Part shown: positions 14,401 through 24,070 of the stretch, piece by piece
Numbering within the stretch: the stretch's first letter is position 1
Layout of the letters: each line of letters opens with the position of its first letter
Origin: Blastomussa wellsi
Lineage: Eukaryota; Cnidaria; Anthozoa; Scleractinia; Plerogyridae
Assembly: GCA_947652115.1 (NCBI GenBank)
Contig: OX393571.1
Coordinates: 15,345,794-15,409,793, forward strand
DNA length: 64,000 nucleotides
Direction: 5' to 3'
The notes under the pieces: model-generated
Databases searched by the model: none
What the model was told of the DNA's origin: nothing
Seen by the model: the letters and a program-made list of their open reading frames with translations, nothing else
Translations under genes and position numbers: made by a program

Positions 14401-17400
14401 AAAATTAGTCTTCGACTTTAATATCTTTTGTTCAGGGAGGCACAGTGGCCTAAAGGAGCGACCTCACAGTTTTTGTCTTTTGAAAAATTTAGCCTAAATT
14501 TGTCAAATTCGTCAGTTGTAATCCGTCTCAATTTCTCCATCCATAACCTTCCGTGTTCCTTTTTGATTTAGTGTCACTTCTTTGCTGTGTTTCTTCCTCA
14601 GTAAGCTATTAGTTTTAGGTTTCCTACGTTTTAAGGGTAATTTGGTTCGTCGCAAAAAGTGACTCAAAATATCGTGAAATAGCTCCTTTAACGGTTAGTG
14701 CGCTGGACTCTTAGCCTGTGAATAGGCCCTTGCTAGACGGGGTTTGGTGGGCGGCATCTCCCTTCTCTCGCTGTCCCCATTCTTCATTCTTCCCGCCCAT
14801 CCTCGCCAGCGAGGCTGTTCACAACCTACTAGACTCTGGATCAAACAGTCAGGGTTCGAGCCCTTTCCGGGGCACTGTGTTGTGTTCTTGGGCAAGACAC
14901 TTTACTCTCCTTTGTTCACCCACAAGTATAAATTTTGATTGGAAATTTGCATTTCTTTGTCAACAGATTCTGAAATGGCGCTGATGTATAACGACGAGTC
15001 CGTTCTTGAAAACCACCACTTGGCCGTTGCATTTCAACTTTTACAGCATGAAGATTGTGACATTCTTGAAAATCTTACGAGAAAAGAAAGGCAGACGGTG
15101 CGGAGAACAATAATTGAAATGGTAAGATTGCGCTTTGGGAGTAGCATCAGCATCAGAGTGTGCGTTACATTATTATTACGTTACATTTTTTCGTCCTGTC
15201 TCAAGATCGAAACATAATTTCTCCGTATTGATTTTCATACACTTCTTTTAATGTAAGAATTTAGTGATAAATCAAGACAATAACTCTTAGCTGATGGTTT
15301 CCTTGGTTCTCTTTACTTGTCTCCCTAACAATACAAACACATTCAAAGGAGAAACTATGTATTCATTCCGTTTATTTTCTGGTCAGGTACTCGCTACGGA
15401 TAACGCCAAACACATGAGTCTCCTGGCTTCTCTCAAGACTATGGTTGAAAGTAAGAAAGTAGCGGGCAGCGGAGTGTTGTGTTTAGACAATGGAACCGAT
15501 AGATTGCAGGTGGGTACTTAAGCTCTTTTTTTTAAACCAGATTAAAGGACCCTAGTCAGCCTCCGCCATTTGCGATGCCCTAAAATTATGAAATTTTTTG
15601 GTGAAACGAATCCAATATATTAATAATAATGAAAAAAAAAAAAGAAAAAACGAATAGCTAAACTTACTCGTCATTTAAAGCTTCCATAATTAACAGGGAT
15701 ACTTATATCACATGTGTAGAATTATAGCATGAGAAGGAAAAGTCCAAAACCTGTTATTAAACCGTGCTGTTGTTTCCTATGACAAGTGTTACAATCCATA
15801 AACGTAGTTTGTTTGCCTAATTAAATTTCAATTTGACGGTTTTCATTTTTTTCGGACAACGTTACTGCAATTAGGTGTATATTGACATTGGATCTGTTGT
15901 TTTTGTTTATTTTGTTTATAGGTTCTCAAGTGTCTTGTACACTGCGCTGATCTTAGTAATCCTGCTAAGCCTCTTCCTATGTACAGAAAGTGGGTTGACA
16001 GACTGATGGAGGAGTTCTTTAGACAGGTACGTTATGCTTCTAAATGGTTCTAGATATGTTGTTTTCCTTGCAGAAATTAATCCTGTCATCTTGACCTTTT
16101 CGCCTTCACAGTTCACCCATTTATGCCCTTTCCTCTTCTTTCCACACTCCTTTTCTCTCGTTCTCATGACATTTCCTCACCATTCCGTTGCGACCTTTGG
16201 ATTTACCTAACTTGAGGTCAGTTCAATGCTGAACTTAACTTGACTTGGGAGGCGTAATAGCCTAATGTCTAGAGTGCGGACTCGATCCAGAAGGTTTAAA
16301 CTACTATGACCCACTGTAAAGCGAAGCAAGCATAAACCAATCTGTTGGGACGAAGATTTACGTAGTAGATAAATATGAGCGGGAGATCTGTATGGCGAGC
16401 CGATAGGCGAGCCATTGTAAAGCCAGGGGTTTAAAAACAAGGCTGCGGGTGCCGAAGTTCCACCGGCTACTTGAGTAATTATGCAGCCGGCTACTCTGGT
16501 CATAACAATCAGCTTGTGACCAACAAGCTCACTAAGAACAGCCGCCTACTCTACCAGTCGATGACACCTACTTCAAAAATCCCTGTAAAGCCCATACAGA
16601 TCGGACGCACATATTTTGTCCTACTTGTGAAATCAAAACAATAAATTGAATGGAAAGTATTGTTATTCGATTCCATTGTGCTTTGCATTTTAATCAGTAG
16701 AGATCTGTATCAAAAGTTAATGAATACTAATTAGCTGAGCAGGAGTTTGTATCAAAAGTTAATTCTTCTCTTGATTTGTTTTGGGGTTTACAGAGTATTC
16801 ATGTGACCTAAATAGTACCTTTTCATTGGATCTACTTCTTTTGAATTATTAATGAATTTTACAAAGTGAAAATAAGATATTTAATGTGAACTGTTTATTT
16901 GAAACAATCAGGGTGACAGAGAGCGAGACATCGAAGGAATGGAAATCAGTCCGATGATGGATAGACACAATGCCTCTATAGAAAAGTCCCAGGTGTGTAC
17001 CAGTTTGAATTCGCTTTGGACGATTTTAAAGATTTCTGGGCATCGAAAAAGAAACTGTGAATCAGACTGAAACGCCAAACCTGCCATCCTTCCTGTTGAG
17101 GTGTTTCTTTTGGGATGGCATACACCTGTAAAAGGAGGAGTGATTTTTTAGATTTAAGAAATCTGCTAATAAGTGGAATGTCGTTACTATTTCGTAATTC
17201 TCTCCCATCTTCCGTACCGGCTTAAAAAGTTAGAACAAGAAAGGGGCTGTTTCTCCGAACGAAATGTCAGATTTATTCTGGTGAGACCAAACGAAAAAGG
17301 GTTTGCTTAGGCAGGAAGATCTGTTGAGGGATAGAGAGTGTCTCTACCGAGTCCCTTTTGACGTGAAACTCGTGAATATTTATTTTGTCGTTAGCAATCT

Positions 17401-18283
17401 GTATACTTAAAAAGTGATAGATGGTTTAACTCTGTTTGTTTCTCGTCTCCCTCTACTAGGTGGTGTTTATCGACTTCGTCATCCAACCGCTCTGGGAGAC
17501 CTGGGGAGACTTGGTACATCCCGACGCCTCTGAGATCCTGGAGCGCATCGAGGACAACAGATACTGGTACAACGCGCAGGTCCCGAAACACGAGCAGGAG
17601 AGGAAGCCTGGGGAGCACAGCTCATCTGGCAGAGAGAAGCGTGTCAGTTGGCAGGGGACAAGAAAGGAGGCTATTGATCAGTCTGAACCTGAAACGTCAG
17701 GTGAGTGTGATCAGTGTGGAGTTTCTCTTAACTGGATCTGCAAAAAAACTAAACGCAGAGTTTATGAGAATACACGAGCTGATGAAGTCCCTTGTTTCTT
17801 TGTAAATGAGTCATACACATTCTCGTCCCAAAGCCGGCTGGGCCTGTGCACGAGGAACAAGTTGCTCTCTAACGAGGGAAGCGCGGGAAAACTTAACAGG
17901 TGGTACACGCGGGAAAACATGTAACAGGCGGCATGAGCAGAAAAGTATCTCTGTTGTGATTTGTTTAAGGCACTTCGCACGAGTTTGAGTAAGCCAATCT
18001 GCAATTCTAAACTCGTCCTCTTTCATTTTAGTTGCCCACTAACGGAGATACGTTTGCTCTCTCGCAAACAGATGATGATTGCGAGAAAAGATTGCAGAGA
18101 CTAAGAGAAGTGGCCGCCATCAAGTCTGGTGATTTGACCAAGTACGCGAGCAGTAGTCGCAGCTGCGAAGCGGACGACGAGTTTGACGACGAGGAAGAAA
18201 AAGGCGGGGACGAAGAAACGGACCAGGCAGATCAAGAAGACCAAGATGAAGATGACGACACTGGAGAAACCAACAAGGACTAG
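3785..18283 (+). CDS. PDE4: cAMP-specific 3',5'-cyclic phosphodiesterase 4, long form (18 exons, 5' end missing)
   Basis: Hydrolyses cAMP to AMP and shapes PKA signalling. Exons: 3785-3973, 6847-6883, 8018-8082, 9053-9135, 9838-9875, 10812-11001, 11534-11666, 12180-12219, 12722-12820, 13313-13381, 13650-13745, 14279-14378, 14967-15121, 15387-15509, 15922-16026, 16912-16992, 17460-17700, 18072-18283. All junctions are GT-AG and all phases join, giving 684 complete codons plus TAG. Exon 1 has the PKA site context RRESFLY. Exons 2-3 form UCR1 ([16 protein letters not shown]). Exons 5-7 form UCR2 ([33 protein letters not shown]). The catalytic domain has [10 protein letters not shown] in exon 11, [10 protein letters not shown] in exon 12, [12 protein letters not shown] in exon 13 and HCADLSNP in exon 15. 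The invariant Gln and phenylalanine clamp lie in EKSQ-VVFIDF across exons 16-17. UCR1 plus UCR2 marks a long isoform. Exon 1 starts with the last base of a codon, so at least one upstream coding exon exists and was not found. The last exon ends in an Asp/Glu-rich tail. Confidence 0.95.
5258..6575 (-). mobile_element. hAT-like DNA transposon copy with inverted ends
   Basis: The two ends are an inverted repeat of about 15 bp, beginning CAGGGCTCAAAGTT at 5258 and closing with its complement at 6575. They are flanked by the direct repeat AAAGC (5253-5257 and 6576-6580), which reads as a 5-bp target duplication. Inside, the - strand encodes a short zinc-finger fragment (5656-6018). The element sits in the PDE4 intron between exons at 3973 and 6847. 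The TIR style and encoded finger suggest the hAT superfamily. Most of the transposase is gone, so it is non-autonomous. Confidence 0.6.
5656..6018 (-). pseudogene. Transposase N-terminal zinc-finger remnant (hAT/BED- or TTF-like)
   Basis: A 120-aa open frame whose middle reads [19 protein letters not shown], followed by CRYCKAF. The order 'W-x-W-L.....M-x-C-x-x-C' is the start of a TTF/BED-like zinc finger found in hAT-type transposase relatives such as ZNF862/KIAA1586-like proteins. The N-terminus is Ser-rich and looks disordered. No DDE catalytic domain follows, so this is the front end of a deleted transposase. It lies fully inside the 5258-6575 element. The family assignment comes from motif spacing and is moderately sure. 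Confidence 0.45.
8229..8502. mobile_element. Foldback retro-inserted element, copy 1 (Penelope-end-like family)
   Basis: The body (8241-8490) holds two complementary arms of about 93 bp (8241-8333 and 8339-8431) around a 5-base loop, then a one-sided cap ending in AGAAACTTACCCCCTC. It is flanked by the 12-bp direct repeat TCATTTAATGAT (8229-8240 and 8491-8502), a clear target site duplication. Related copies lie at 20.5, 33.4, 52.7 and 54.8 kb. The + strand after the loop contains CCGACGA, a short GGGC/GCTC stem and (G/A)AAAC, resembling a hammerhead ribozyme core. It lies in a PDE4 intron. Confidence 0.75.
9951..10215 (+). repeat. tRNA-derived SINE
   Basis: Begins with a tRNA-like box A region (GTGGCCTAATGGTTAGTGC) and has a decayed box B region near 9990-10005. 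It then shows the conserved SINE body with a 'ttgggcaa..tgctttactct' block, 'gagtataaatgggtacc' and 'tggatgctagtcc'. The same body occurs at 11.8 kb, 14.8 kb and 44.7 kb. It lies in the PDE4 intron after the exon ending at 9875. It should be silent unless the polymerase III boxes still work. Confidence 0.6.
11095..11290. repeat. Degraded copy of the CATTCTCGTCCCC foldback element family
   Basis: Carries the family hallmarks 'cttagccagctgggcctg', 'aagtggctctagggacac', 'gattggctagaatctaac' and, on the other side, 'ccagccaattaagaggg' and 'acaagcggctctg'. These are the two complementary ends seen intact at 19.8 and 20.2 kb. The outermost bases are mutated, so no target duplication can be called. 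Intronic in PDE4. Confidence 0.55.
11752..12010 (-). repeat. tRNA-derived SINE, reverse orientation
   Basis: Read on the - strand it has the same body as the SINE at 9951: 'ttgggcaagacactttactct', 'gcctggatgggatgctagtc' in reverse order, and a decayed tRNA-like head near 11980-12005. Intronic in PDE4. Confidence 0.55.
12518..12575. repeat. Near-perfect hairpin
   Basis: Two arms of 28 bases (12518-12545 and 12548-12575) pair almost perfectly across a 2-base loop. The arms read GCAATCACTCGCACAAATTC and its complement. The flanking 60 bases on each side are also loosely complementary, so this is the tip of a decayed foldback transposon. It lies in the PDE4 intron between exons at 12219 and 12722. 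Confidence 0.6.
14434..14935 (+). repeat. SINE interrupted by a smaller DNA transposon
   Basis: The SINE head 'ggcacagtggccta' stops at 14453 and resumes at 14693 with 'taacggttagtgcgctgg'. It continues to the tRNA-like box B 'gggttcgagccc' (about 14852) and 'ttgggcaagacactttactct'. The insert between (14454-14692) starts AAGGAGC and ends GCTCCTT with TA on both sides. Removing it restores 'ccta-acggttag', the expected SINE sequence. The insert belongs to the family at 32.8, 51.5, 52.0 and 52.9 kb, here reversed. Intronic in PDE4. Confidence 0.6.
16418..16591. mobile_element. Short non-autonomous DNA transposon, copy 1 (6-bp target duplication)
   Basis: Body 16424-16585, starting CAGGGGTTTAAAAA and ending in CAAAAATCCCTG. 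It is flanked by TAAAGC on both sides (16418-16423 and 16586-16591). A second copy with the same interior lies at 52405-52575 and has its own 6-bp duplication. The length of about 165 bp leaves no room for a gene. Intronic in PDE4. Confidence 0.75.
17701..18071 (+). other. Last PDE4 intron with two candidate acceptors
   Basis: The donor AG|GTGAGT at 17701 is strong. Two AG acceptors are possible: after 18031 (tttcattttag) and after 18071 (gctctctcgcaaacag). Only the second keeps the frame and adds a 70-residue acidic tail. The first gives three residues and a stop. A piece of the CATTCTCGTCCC foldback family lies at 17817-17885. Confidence 0.6.
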
Positions 18284-19520
18284 AGTCGTTCAATGCGAGG
18301 GAAACTGCAGGCAGAATTTCCATCTGGAGCGATGTAGTGGGAATTTCCTACAGATTTCCAATGAGAAATTTGTATTAAGAAGTTTAAATTCTGCAAATTG
18401 AGTATCGGAAGGCAGTAGGAAAAGGCAATGAGGATTGGAAGAGTGGATTTCAAGTTTACGTCGGAGACATCGAGGCGCGTAATAATGGACATTGATAAGC
18501 GCACATTGTTGCTCATGATGAACTGGAAGTGATACACTGCTTTGACGTTATTGGGTTTCACTACAGGAAATTGTAACAACACTTTTAACAAGATTTTACT
18601 TTATGGTATTGCAGCAAACAACGGCAGAACGACGTTTCAAAGTGACCTCTGATTTCTGTCCTTGACGTCGTAATAAATGGCATATGTGAGAGTATTAATT
18701 TAAACGGAACTCGCCTTTTGGTTTCACATCAAGAAGGGAAATCTATTTCTGCTGACTCAAGCGCGAATCTTGGAATTCTGGGAAATACTTGTGTGAAGTC
18801 TCAAGTCAACCTGAAGTCCAGCTTCTAGTCCTCGGTAACCTTAAACCGTTGGCTCAAATTTTAACTTAAATATTGTATTTATTTTACTTGTACAGAAAAA
18901 CAAATGTTAATATCGGTTTTGTATTTAACCCTATCACGGACCTTAAACAGGACTGCAAGCCCCAGGCAAATGAATCACGGGGTAAGACCGATCTAAAATT
19001 GTATTATAGTACTGTACAAATTGTGAATAGGCACTCTGCGCCAAATTGCAAGCCCTAAATCAAACAAATCCTGAAAGACTATTATTGTTATTATCATTAT
19101 TAAAGTGTACAATGTGTTACGAACGTCGATTACATTAATTATGGTGAAAATTTATCGGAGAAATTAAATTAGAATTATGCAATGCCAGTCTCAGTTCATA
19201 ATAAAAAAATACACTGATATTCTGTTTTGTTGCTGCTGTTTCTGTTGTGTTTTGTGTTTGTTTTTGTCTGGTTTGGTTCTCGCTAGCTCTAGCTCTCGAC
19301 TCGTAACCCCTTTTGCTTGTCACGCAGGTTTCCCGCTAATGAAAAGGAAAGATTGCGTGATGAGTCACGAGAACGGCTCTTGCATGAAGACTTTAAACGT
19401 GATTATCAGCTCCAAAAGTACGTTATGCGTCAGTTACAAGGAAACGAAAAAACAACAATTAACAGACGTTTTCCATGACTTTTTAAAGGCAAAAAATAAA
19501 TGAACAAATAGAAAAGCAAG
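18284..19520 (+). other. Probable PDE4 3' untranslated region and flank
   Basis: Non-coding after the PDE4 stop. AATAAA-type signals occur at 18671-18676 and near 19494, so the message could end at either. No domain-bearing frame was recognised on either strand. Confidence 0.45.
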
Positions 19521-19746
19521 CAAGCAGGTTTGGTTTGGTAGTGCGGCAACATCAAAAAAGTTTTCATACTTTCTCGCTATTCTGAATTTTTTTTAGTTCC
19601 ATTCAATTAGCCATTTTCTAAACGAACGAAGAACTGGGTACGAATACCTAAAATCGATTGGTTTCGAGGCTCCTGGGTGGGTCAGGGACGGCTGGGCTCG
19701 CGATGCCTAAGCGCCCCCGACCCACCCCGTCTAGCCGGAGCCTCGG

Positions 19747-20053
19747 TTCGCAGGTCATTCTCATCCCCAGAGCCACTTGTCCCTCTTAGCCGGCTGGGCC
19801 AGTGCACGAGGAACAAGTGGCTCTGGGGACACATGATTCGATTGGCTGAAATCTAACAAAGGGAGTCCAATCACATCTACCGTTTTAAACGCGCTAATGC
19901 TGAAGGATTTTAAAACGGCTGATGTGTTTGGACTTCCTTTGTTTGATTTCAGCGAATCAAATCATGTGTCCCCAGAGCCACTTGTTCCTCGTGCACAGGT
20001 CCAGCCGGATAAGAAGGACAAGCGGCTCTGGGGACGAGAATGTTCGCAGGCTA
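19747..20053. mobile_element. Foldback DNA transposon with 9-bp target duplication, copy A
   Basis: Body 19756-20044, with ends CATTCTCATCCCCAGAGCC and the matching GGGGACGAGAATG. The flanks are TTCGCAGGT and TTCGCAGGC, an 8/9 match. The whole element is an extended inverted repeat; each end is itself a small hairpin (AGAGCCACTTG...CAAGTGGCTCT). The 9-bp duplication suggests a Mutator-like mobiliser (inference). It is non-coding. Confidence 0.7.
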
Positions 20054-20197
20054 AAGAGCGTGTTTGTGAAATTTGGGCTTGATTGGAGAATAGGAAGTCA
20101 GTGGGTCTTCAAAAATCACTGAAACAATAGAGTAGTATGGAATGGCCAGCTAAACAAATGCAAAGGTCAAAAATCTCTCTTTTGATACAATCTTGGT

Positions 20198-20499
20198 AAT
20201 TTTCATTCTCGTCCCCAGAACCACTTGTCCCTCTTAGCCAGCTGGGCCTGTTTACGAGGAACAAGTTGCTCCGGGGACACATGACTCGATTGGCTGAAAT
20301 CTAACAAAGGGAGACCAATCACATCTACCGTTTTAAACTTACCAACGATTTGGGATTTTTAAACGGCTCATGTGATTGGACTCCCTTTGTTTGATTTCAG
20401 CGAATCAAATCGTGTGTCCCCAGAGCCACTTGTTCTTCGTGCACAGGTCCAGCCGGCTAAGAGGGACAAGCGGCTCTGGGGACGAGAATGGGTATTTCT
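20198..20499. mobile_element. Foldback DNA transposon, copy B
   Basis: Same family as copy A: starts CATTCTCGTCCCCAGAACC at 20207 and ends GGGGACGAGAATG at 20490. The interior 'gattggctgaaatctaac' and its complement 'gatttcagcgaatc' are shared. The flanks GGTAATTTT and GGTATTTCT match at 7 of 9 positions. Its right flank abuts the target duplication of the 20.5-kb retro-inserted element. Confidence 0.65.
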
Positions 20500-20506
20500 G
20501 AGCTTG

Positions 20507-20551
<45 letters not shown>

Positions 20552-20673
20552 GTATAACAATATAATTTGGTTTTATCAACTGGGTTGATAACGTCAATTG
20601 GCCACCGTAAAGAGATTCAAGAGTTGACATTATCAACCCAGTTGATAAAACCAAATTATATTTCTGAGCTTGA
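20493..20673. mobile_element. Foldback retro-inserted element, copy 2
   Basis: Same family as 8229-8502. The cap GGGGGTAAGTTTCTAAAGAA is on the left, then the arm, then a shortened second arm ending TTGATAAAACCAAATTA. It is flanked by the 15-bp direct repeat TATTTCTGAGCTTGA (20493-20507 and 20659-20673). The hairpin tip with the hammerhead-like core is deleted here. Confidence 0.75.
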
Positions 20674-20711
20674 TTTGGACGGATTGCTGGGTCACGTGAG
20701 TGTTTAATCAA

Positions 20712-21233
20712 CATCCGACTCATTCTCGTCCCCATAGTCCTTTTCGTTTCTCTTAGCCGAATTCGAATTTCTTTATTGGCTGTTGGGAACAAAGAAATCT
20801 TAAACGGAAGTCAAAATGTTCGCTGGCCGCCATGTTACAACACACAACATGAAGAAACATCAATGCTATATACATGAAGTCCGGAAGTCCTAGAATCTCG
20901 GACAAGAAATCGTATGTCTCCAGAGCCCTTAGCCTGCAGTGCAGGCGTATTTTGGACGCGCGAGTGCACATTTTCGTATTAGGCCGCCATCTTGGATTTG
21001 GAGCTGTGGAAGATTGGGGCGAGGAAATATTTTACGAGGGAGTAGGTGTTAAGAACAAAAAATGGGCCAGGGGGGATGGCGGCACCGAAAACACGATTTA
21101 TTACCTAGCGTCTAGCGTTCCGCTCCATAATAACGCCTGCACTGCAGGCTACAGAGCCACTTCGTTTTTCGTGCCAAGGCCCTGCCGGCTAAGAGAAACG
21201 AAAAGGGCTATGGGGACGAGAATGCATCCGACT
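20712..21233. mobile_element. Foldback DNA transposon, copy C, split by a second element
   Basis: Outer element 20721-21224 has ends CATTCTCGTCCCCATAG and CTATGGGGACGAGAATG, flanked by the perfect 9-bp repeat CATCCGACT (20712-20720 and 21225-21233). Inside it, a second element (20930-21151) has ends TAGCCTGCAGTGCAGGCG and its complement. The inner element is flanked by CAGAGCCCT and CAGAGCCAC (7/9 match), which is outer-element sequence. The inner one is therefore younger. Confidence 0.75.
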
Positions 21234-21654
21234 GCAATTCGTTCTCAGTCCCCTGCTCGTTTAGAAAATGTCTACTGCATTAATTAAAATGCAAATTCAC
21301 AACACGAGGAAATGCGTTTTGTTGAAAGATTCACCGAAACTGAAGAAAGCGCTTCTAAATGGAGATTCTGACCACTTCGTAAGTTCAAGGACAGCAAAAA
21401 TGTTTTGCAGTTTGTCCGCAGAATGGTAGTCGACAAAAAAGACAAAGTTGAGCTGAGAAGTGAGCGAAAGTCAACGGCCATCTTGTCAGTCTCGTGAATG
21501 CCTCGCTTCTCTGTAAGGTATTAGTCCCAGACTTTACTGTTTATATCAGTTATTGGTTGTATATAGTTATTCCAGATGCCAATAAGAACATTGCCATATA
21601 AACGTTATCAAGTACTTAGTTATGAACTGTCTTGATTTTCCATATCACTTCAGG

Positions 21655-21840
21655 TCATTCCCGGCCTGATCAATCGACAATCGATAGCAATCGATTACAA
21701 TCAATAACAATTAATCGATTGATATTGGAAATCGATGACCAAGAACTTTGTGTTTTTTTATTGCCATTGATTGTCATTATTGACTATCATCGATTCTTAT
21801 CGACTTGTTCTCATTGATTATCAATTTCATCAACTTAACA
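21655..21840. repeat. ATCGAT-rich repeat segment
   Basis: Dense in ATCGATT/AATCGAT words. Similar segments lie at 22270-22400, 57270-57425 and 63060-63235. The last two share an end motif (CCCGGGGTGTC and its complement), so this looks like one dispersed family. No coding content. Confidence 0.5.
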
Positions 21841-22689
21841 CAGTTTTTTGGAGACTCAAGGGGGCTATTGAAAGAAATTACCAATGCGATTTCTGCTATA
21901 CTAATAGGCTTTTACCGGTACATGCTGCACAGCGATTGGGCACTGGAGGTATTTTTCCGTCACCTTGTTATAGAAAAAGGTGACGGCTCTGGACCTTCAT
22001 GAGTAACCATTGGTGAATGTATACCTCTAGTGCCCATTCTTCACGCGGCATGTTGGATTGTGGTGCCAGACAGGAAAAGAAGAGAGTGCTTTGCTGATCC
22101 TTTCTGTGTAAATACTTGTAGTGTTAGCCTGCATAGCATGCATTCCCTTAGAGTGCACACGATCCGCGAACAAGCTCAATTTTTGACCAAACATAAATTG
22201 GGGCCAGGGCTTAAAAACACAAATTGAGGAATGATTTGCCGACATTTGTGTCAATAATAATAATAATAGTACAATCTATGGTAATCAATAGAAGTTAGAG
22301 GACTTGAACTTGAGATTATCGTTGGCTGATAGCAATCGATAGTACGGTAATTAATTATTGTAATCGACTGTTAACTATTGGTTGATTGATTGCTTTGAAA
22401 ATCAGTTTGGATTTATTTATGTACATGTACCAGTCAGGATTCCCCTAGGCATTTGAATGTGTTCAAAATAAATCATTTGTAAACTTCACTATCCTAACAG
22501 TTTTCCAGACAATTGTATGTATGTATGTATGTATGATCTCCAAGAGGATTTTGGCTGGAAGAAGCGTACAGTAGCTTTATGGTTAGCAAGTTATATTCAT
22601 ATAGAGTGGTTTATGAGGTTCAAGTTACTGTTAGGTCACACAGTGCTACAGGCAAACAGAGCATTTATTCATGTTTCCTTTTTCAACAG

Positions 22690-23355
22690 CTTCTGCAACT
22701 TCTTATGCATGGAAACATCCCAAAACGGATCATTGGAAAATACATTCTATGCTCCAAGCCAATATGTAAGTACAGTTTTCCTGCTAGCAAAATATATAAT
22801 TATTTTAACCTTTATAAGCATAACAAAGTATATTTGTTAGTTCAGTGCAAATACTTAATCCATGTACCAGATAAATCACTAACCAGTGGTAAAGTGCTGG
22901 CAAAAAACTACGCTGTATACTCGTTAGCAATTTACCCAGTGGATAGCGTTATCCAACCAGCAGCAGGAGTTTGAGTGGGAAAAAAAATTGTGTGTAAATT
23001 TGACAAGACTTCGACGCAGAGGGGTGAGGGTGGGAAGGTAATGAACTTGCAACAGACTATCATCCAATCATATGGGAGTACCCCAGGGGAGTACACCTGC
23101 GGCACTAGACAGCCAAGTGGCCTTGTGGAAAGACAATCATGTATGATTCTGCAATTGTGATGGCTTCCTTGATTTGGGCAATTTTGGTCTGAGCAGAACT
23201 TGTTTTATTTGAGACACATGACTATTTCTTTGATTGTGATCTAGCAGAAAAGAGCAATTATTCATTTTCCCTTTTTCAACAGCTTCTGTGACTTAAGCTT
23301 GGGAAGAACTCAAAACAGATCACTGGAAAAGACATTCTATGCTCCACGGCTAAAC
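22690..23355 (+). other. Pair of duplicated exon-like modules
   Basis: Two segments about 590 bases apart (22690-22765 and 23283-23355) are similar. Each is bounded by the acceptor ttttcaacag and the donor GTAAGT, followed by 'ttcctgctagcaaaatatat'. In the same frame they read FCN...TSQNGSLENTFYAPSQY and FCD...TQNRSLEKTFYAPRLN. They differ by one in-frame codon. I do not recognise the protein and found no start or partner exons. They could be a duplicated non-coding exon or a repeat. Confidence 0.3.
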
Positions 23356-23808
23356 GTAAGTTCAATTTTCCTGCTAGCAAAATATATTTAACGTTATTTG
23401 CACAAGAGATAACTTACTTTTCGCAAGACTGGCTAGCTAATCAGCCACCAAGTATCATGATGAATTGACGAAAATACAGCTGAAGGCTTATGCTAAGACA
23501 ATTAGACTGTGATCTATCAAACTCGTAATTTACACTGAATAATATATTTTATCTAATGATGCAGGAAAAAACATTACATATTGATTTTTGGGTTGTAGCA
23601 TTGTTTCCAGTCATCTTCAGAAGCTCTCTGATCCTGTTCAAGAATTCTTGAAAGGCTTTGTGTGTTCTAGGGTGATACAACCAATTGTCTCCTTTCCAAA
23701 TTTTTTTTTGGATAACGAAAACAAGAAATATCATAGCATGATTAATTTCGAAGACTTGCATGTATGGCAGCTTTTCATAACCAGACTTGTCAGAAAGCAT
23801 ACAAGGAT

Positions 23809-24046
23809 TTTTGCAATTTCATGTCATATTGTTGGCACATTATAGTCAAGAAGTCAATGTTGTTAAAGTTGTCACTGACTTTTAATCCGCTTTAAGATGG
23901 TGTTGGAAGATGTTTTGGCTAATTTCATTTTGCAATTTCATGTCATATTGTTGGCACATTATAGTCAAGAAGTCAATGTTGTTAAAGTTGTCACTGACTT
24001 TTAATCCGCTTTAAGATGGTGTTGGAAGATGTTTTGGCTAATTCGT
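23809..24046. repeat. Tandem duplication, two copies of 119 bp
   Basis: The unit beginning 'ttttgcaatttcatgtcat' (23809) repeats, apparently identically, 119 bases later (from 23928). It ends '...gttttggctaatt'. It lies at the 3' edge of the Penelope-like remnant, whose hammerhead-like segment begins in the second copy. Confidence 0.8.
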
Positions 24047-24070
24047 AAGCCTTCATCAGTTGAGTCTCTT
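24022..24070 (-). ncRNA. Decayed hammerhead-ribozyme-like motif
   Basis: On the - strand: CTGATGA, then stem GGCTTAC..AATTAGCC, then AAAA where the hammerhead consensus has GAAA, then CATC. The order CUGAUGA - helix II - GAAA - helix III is the conserved hammerhead core. The G to A change in GAAA should inactivate it. It sits just 3' of the Penelope-like endonuclease remnant on the same strand, where such ribozymes are known in these retroelements. Confidence 0.45.

Noticed and set aside
17460..17924. 154-codon frame as a separate protein or a longer PDE4 exon
   Set aside because: Its first 80 codons are PDE4 exon 17; beyond the strong donor at 17701 it only reads into intron and foldback repeat.
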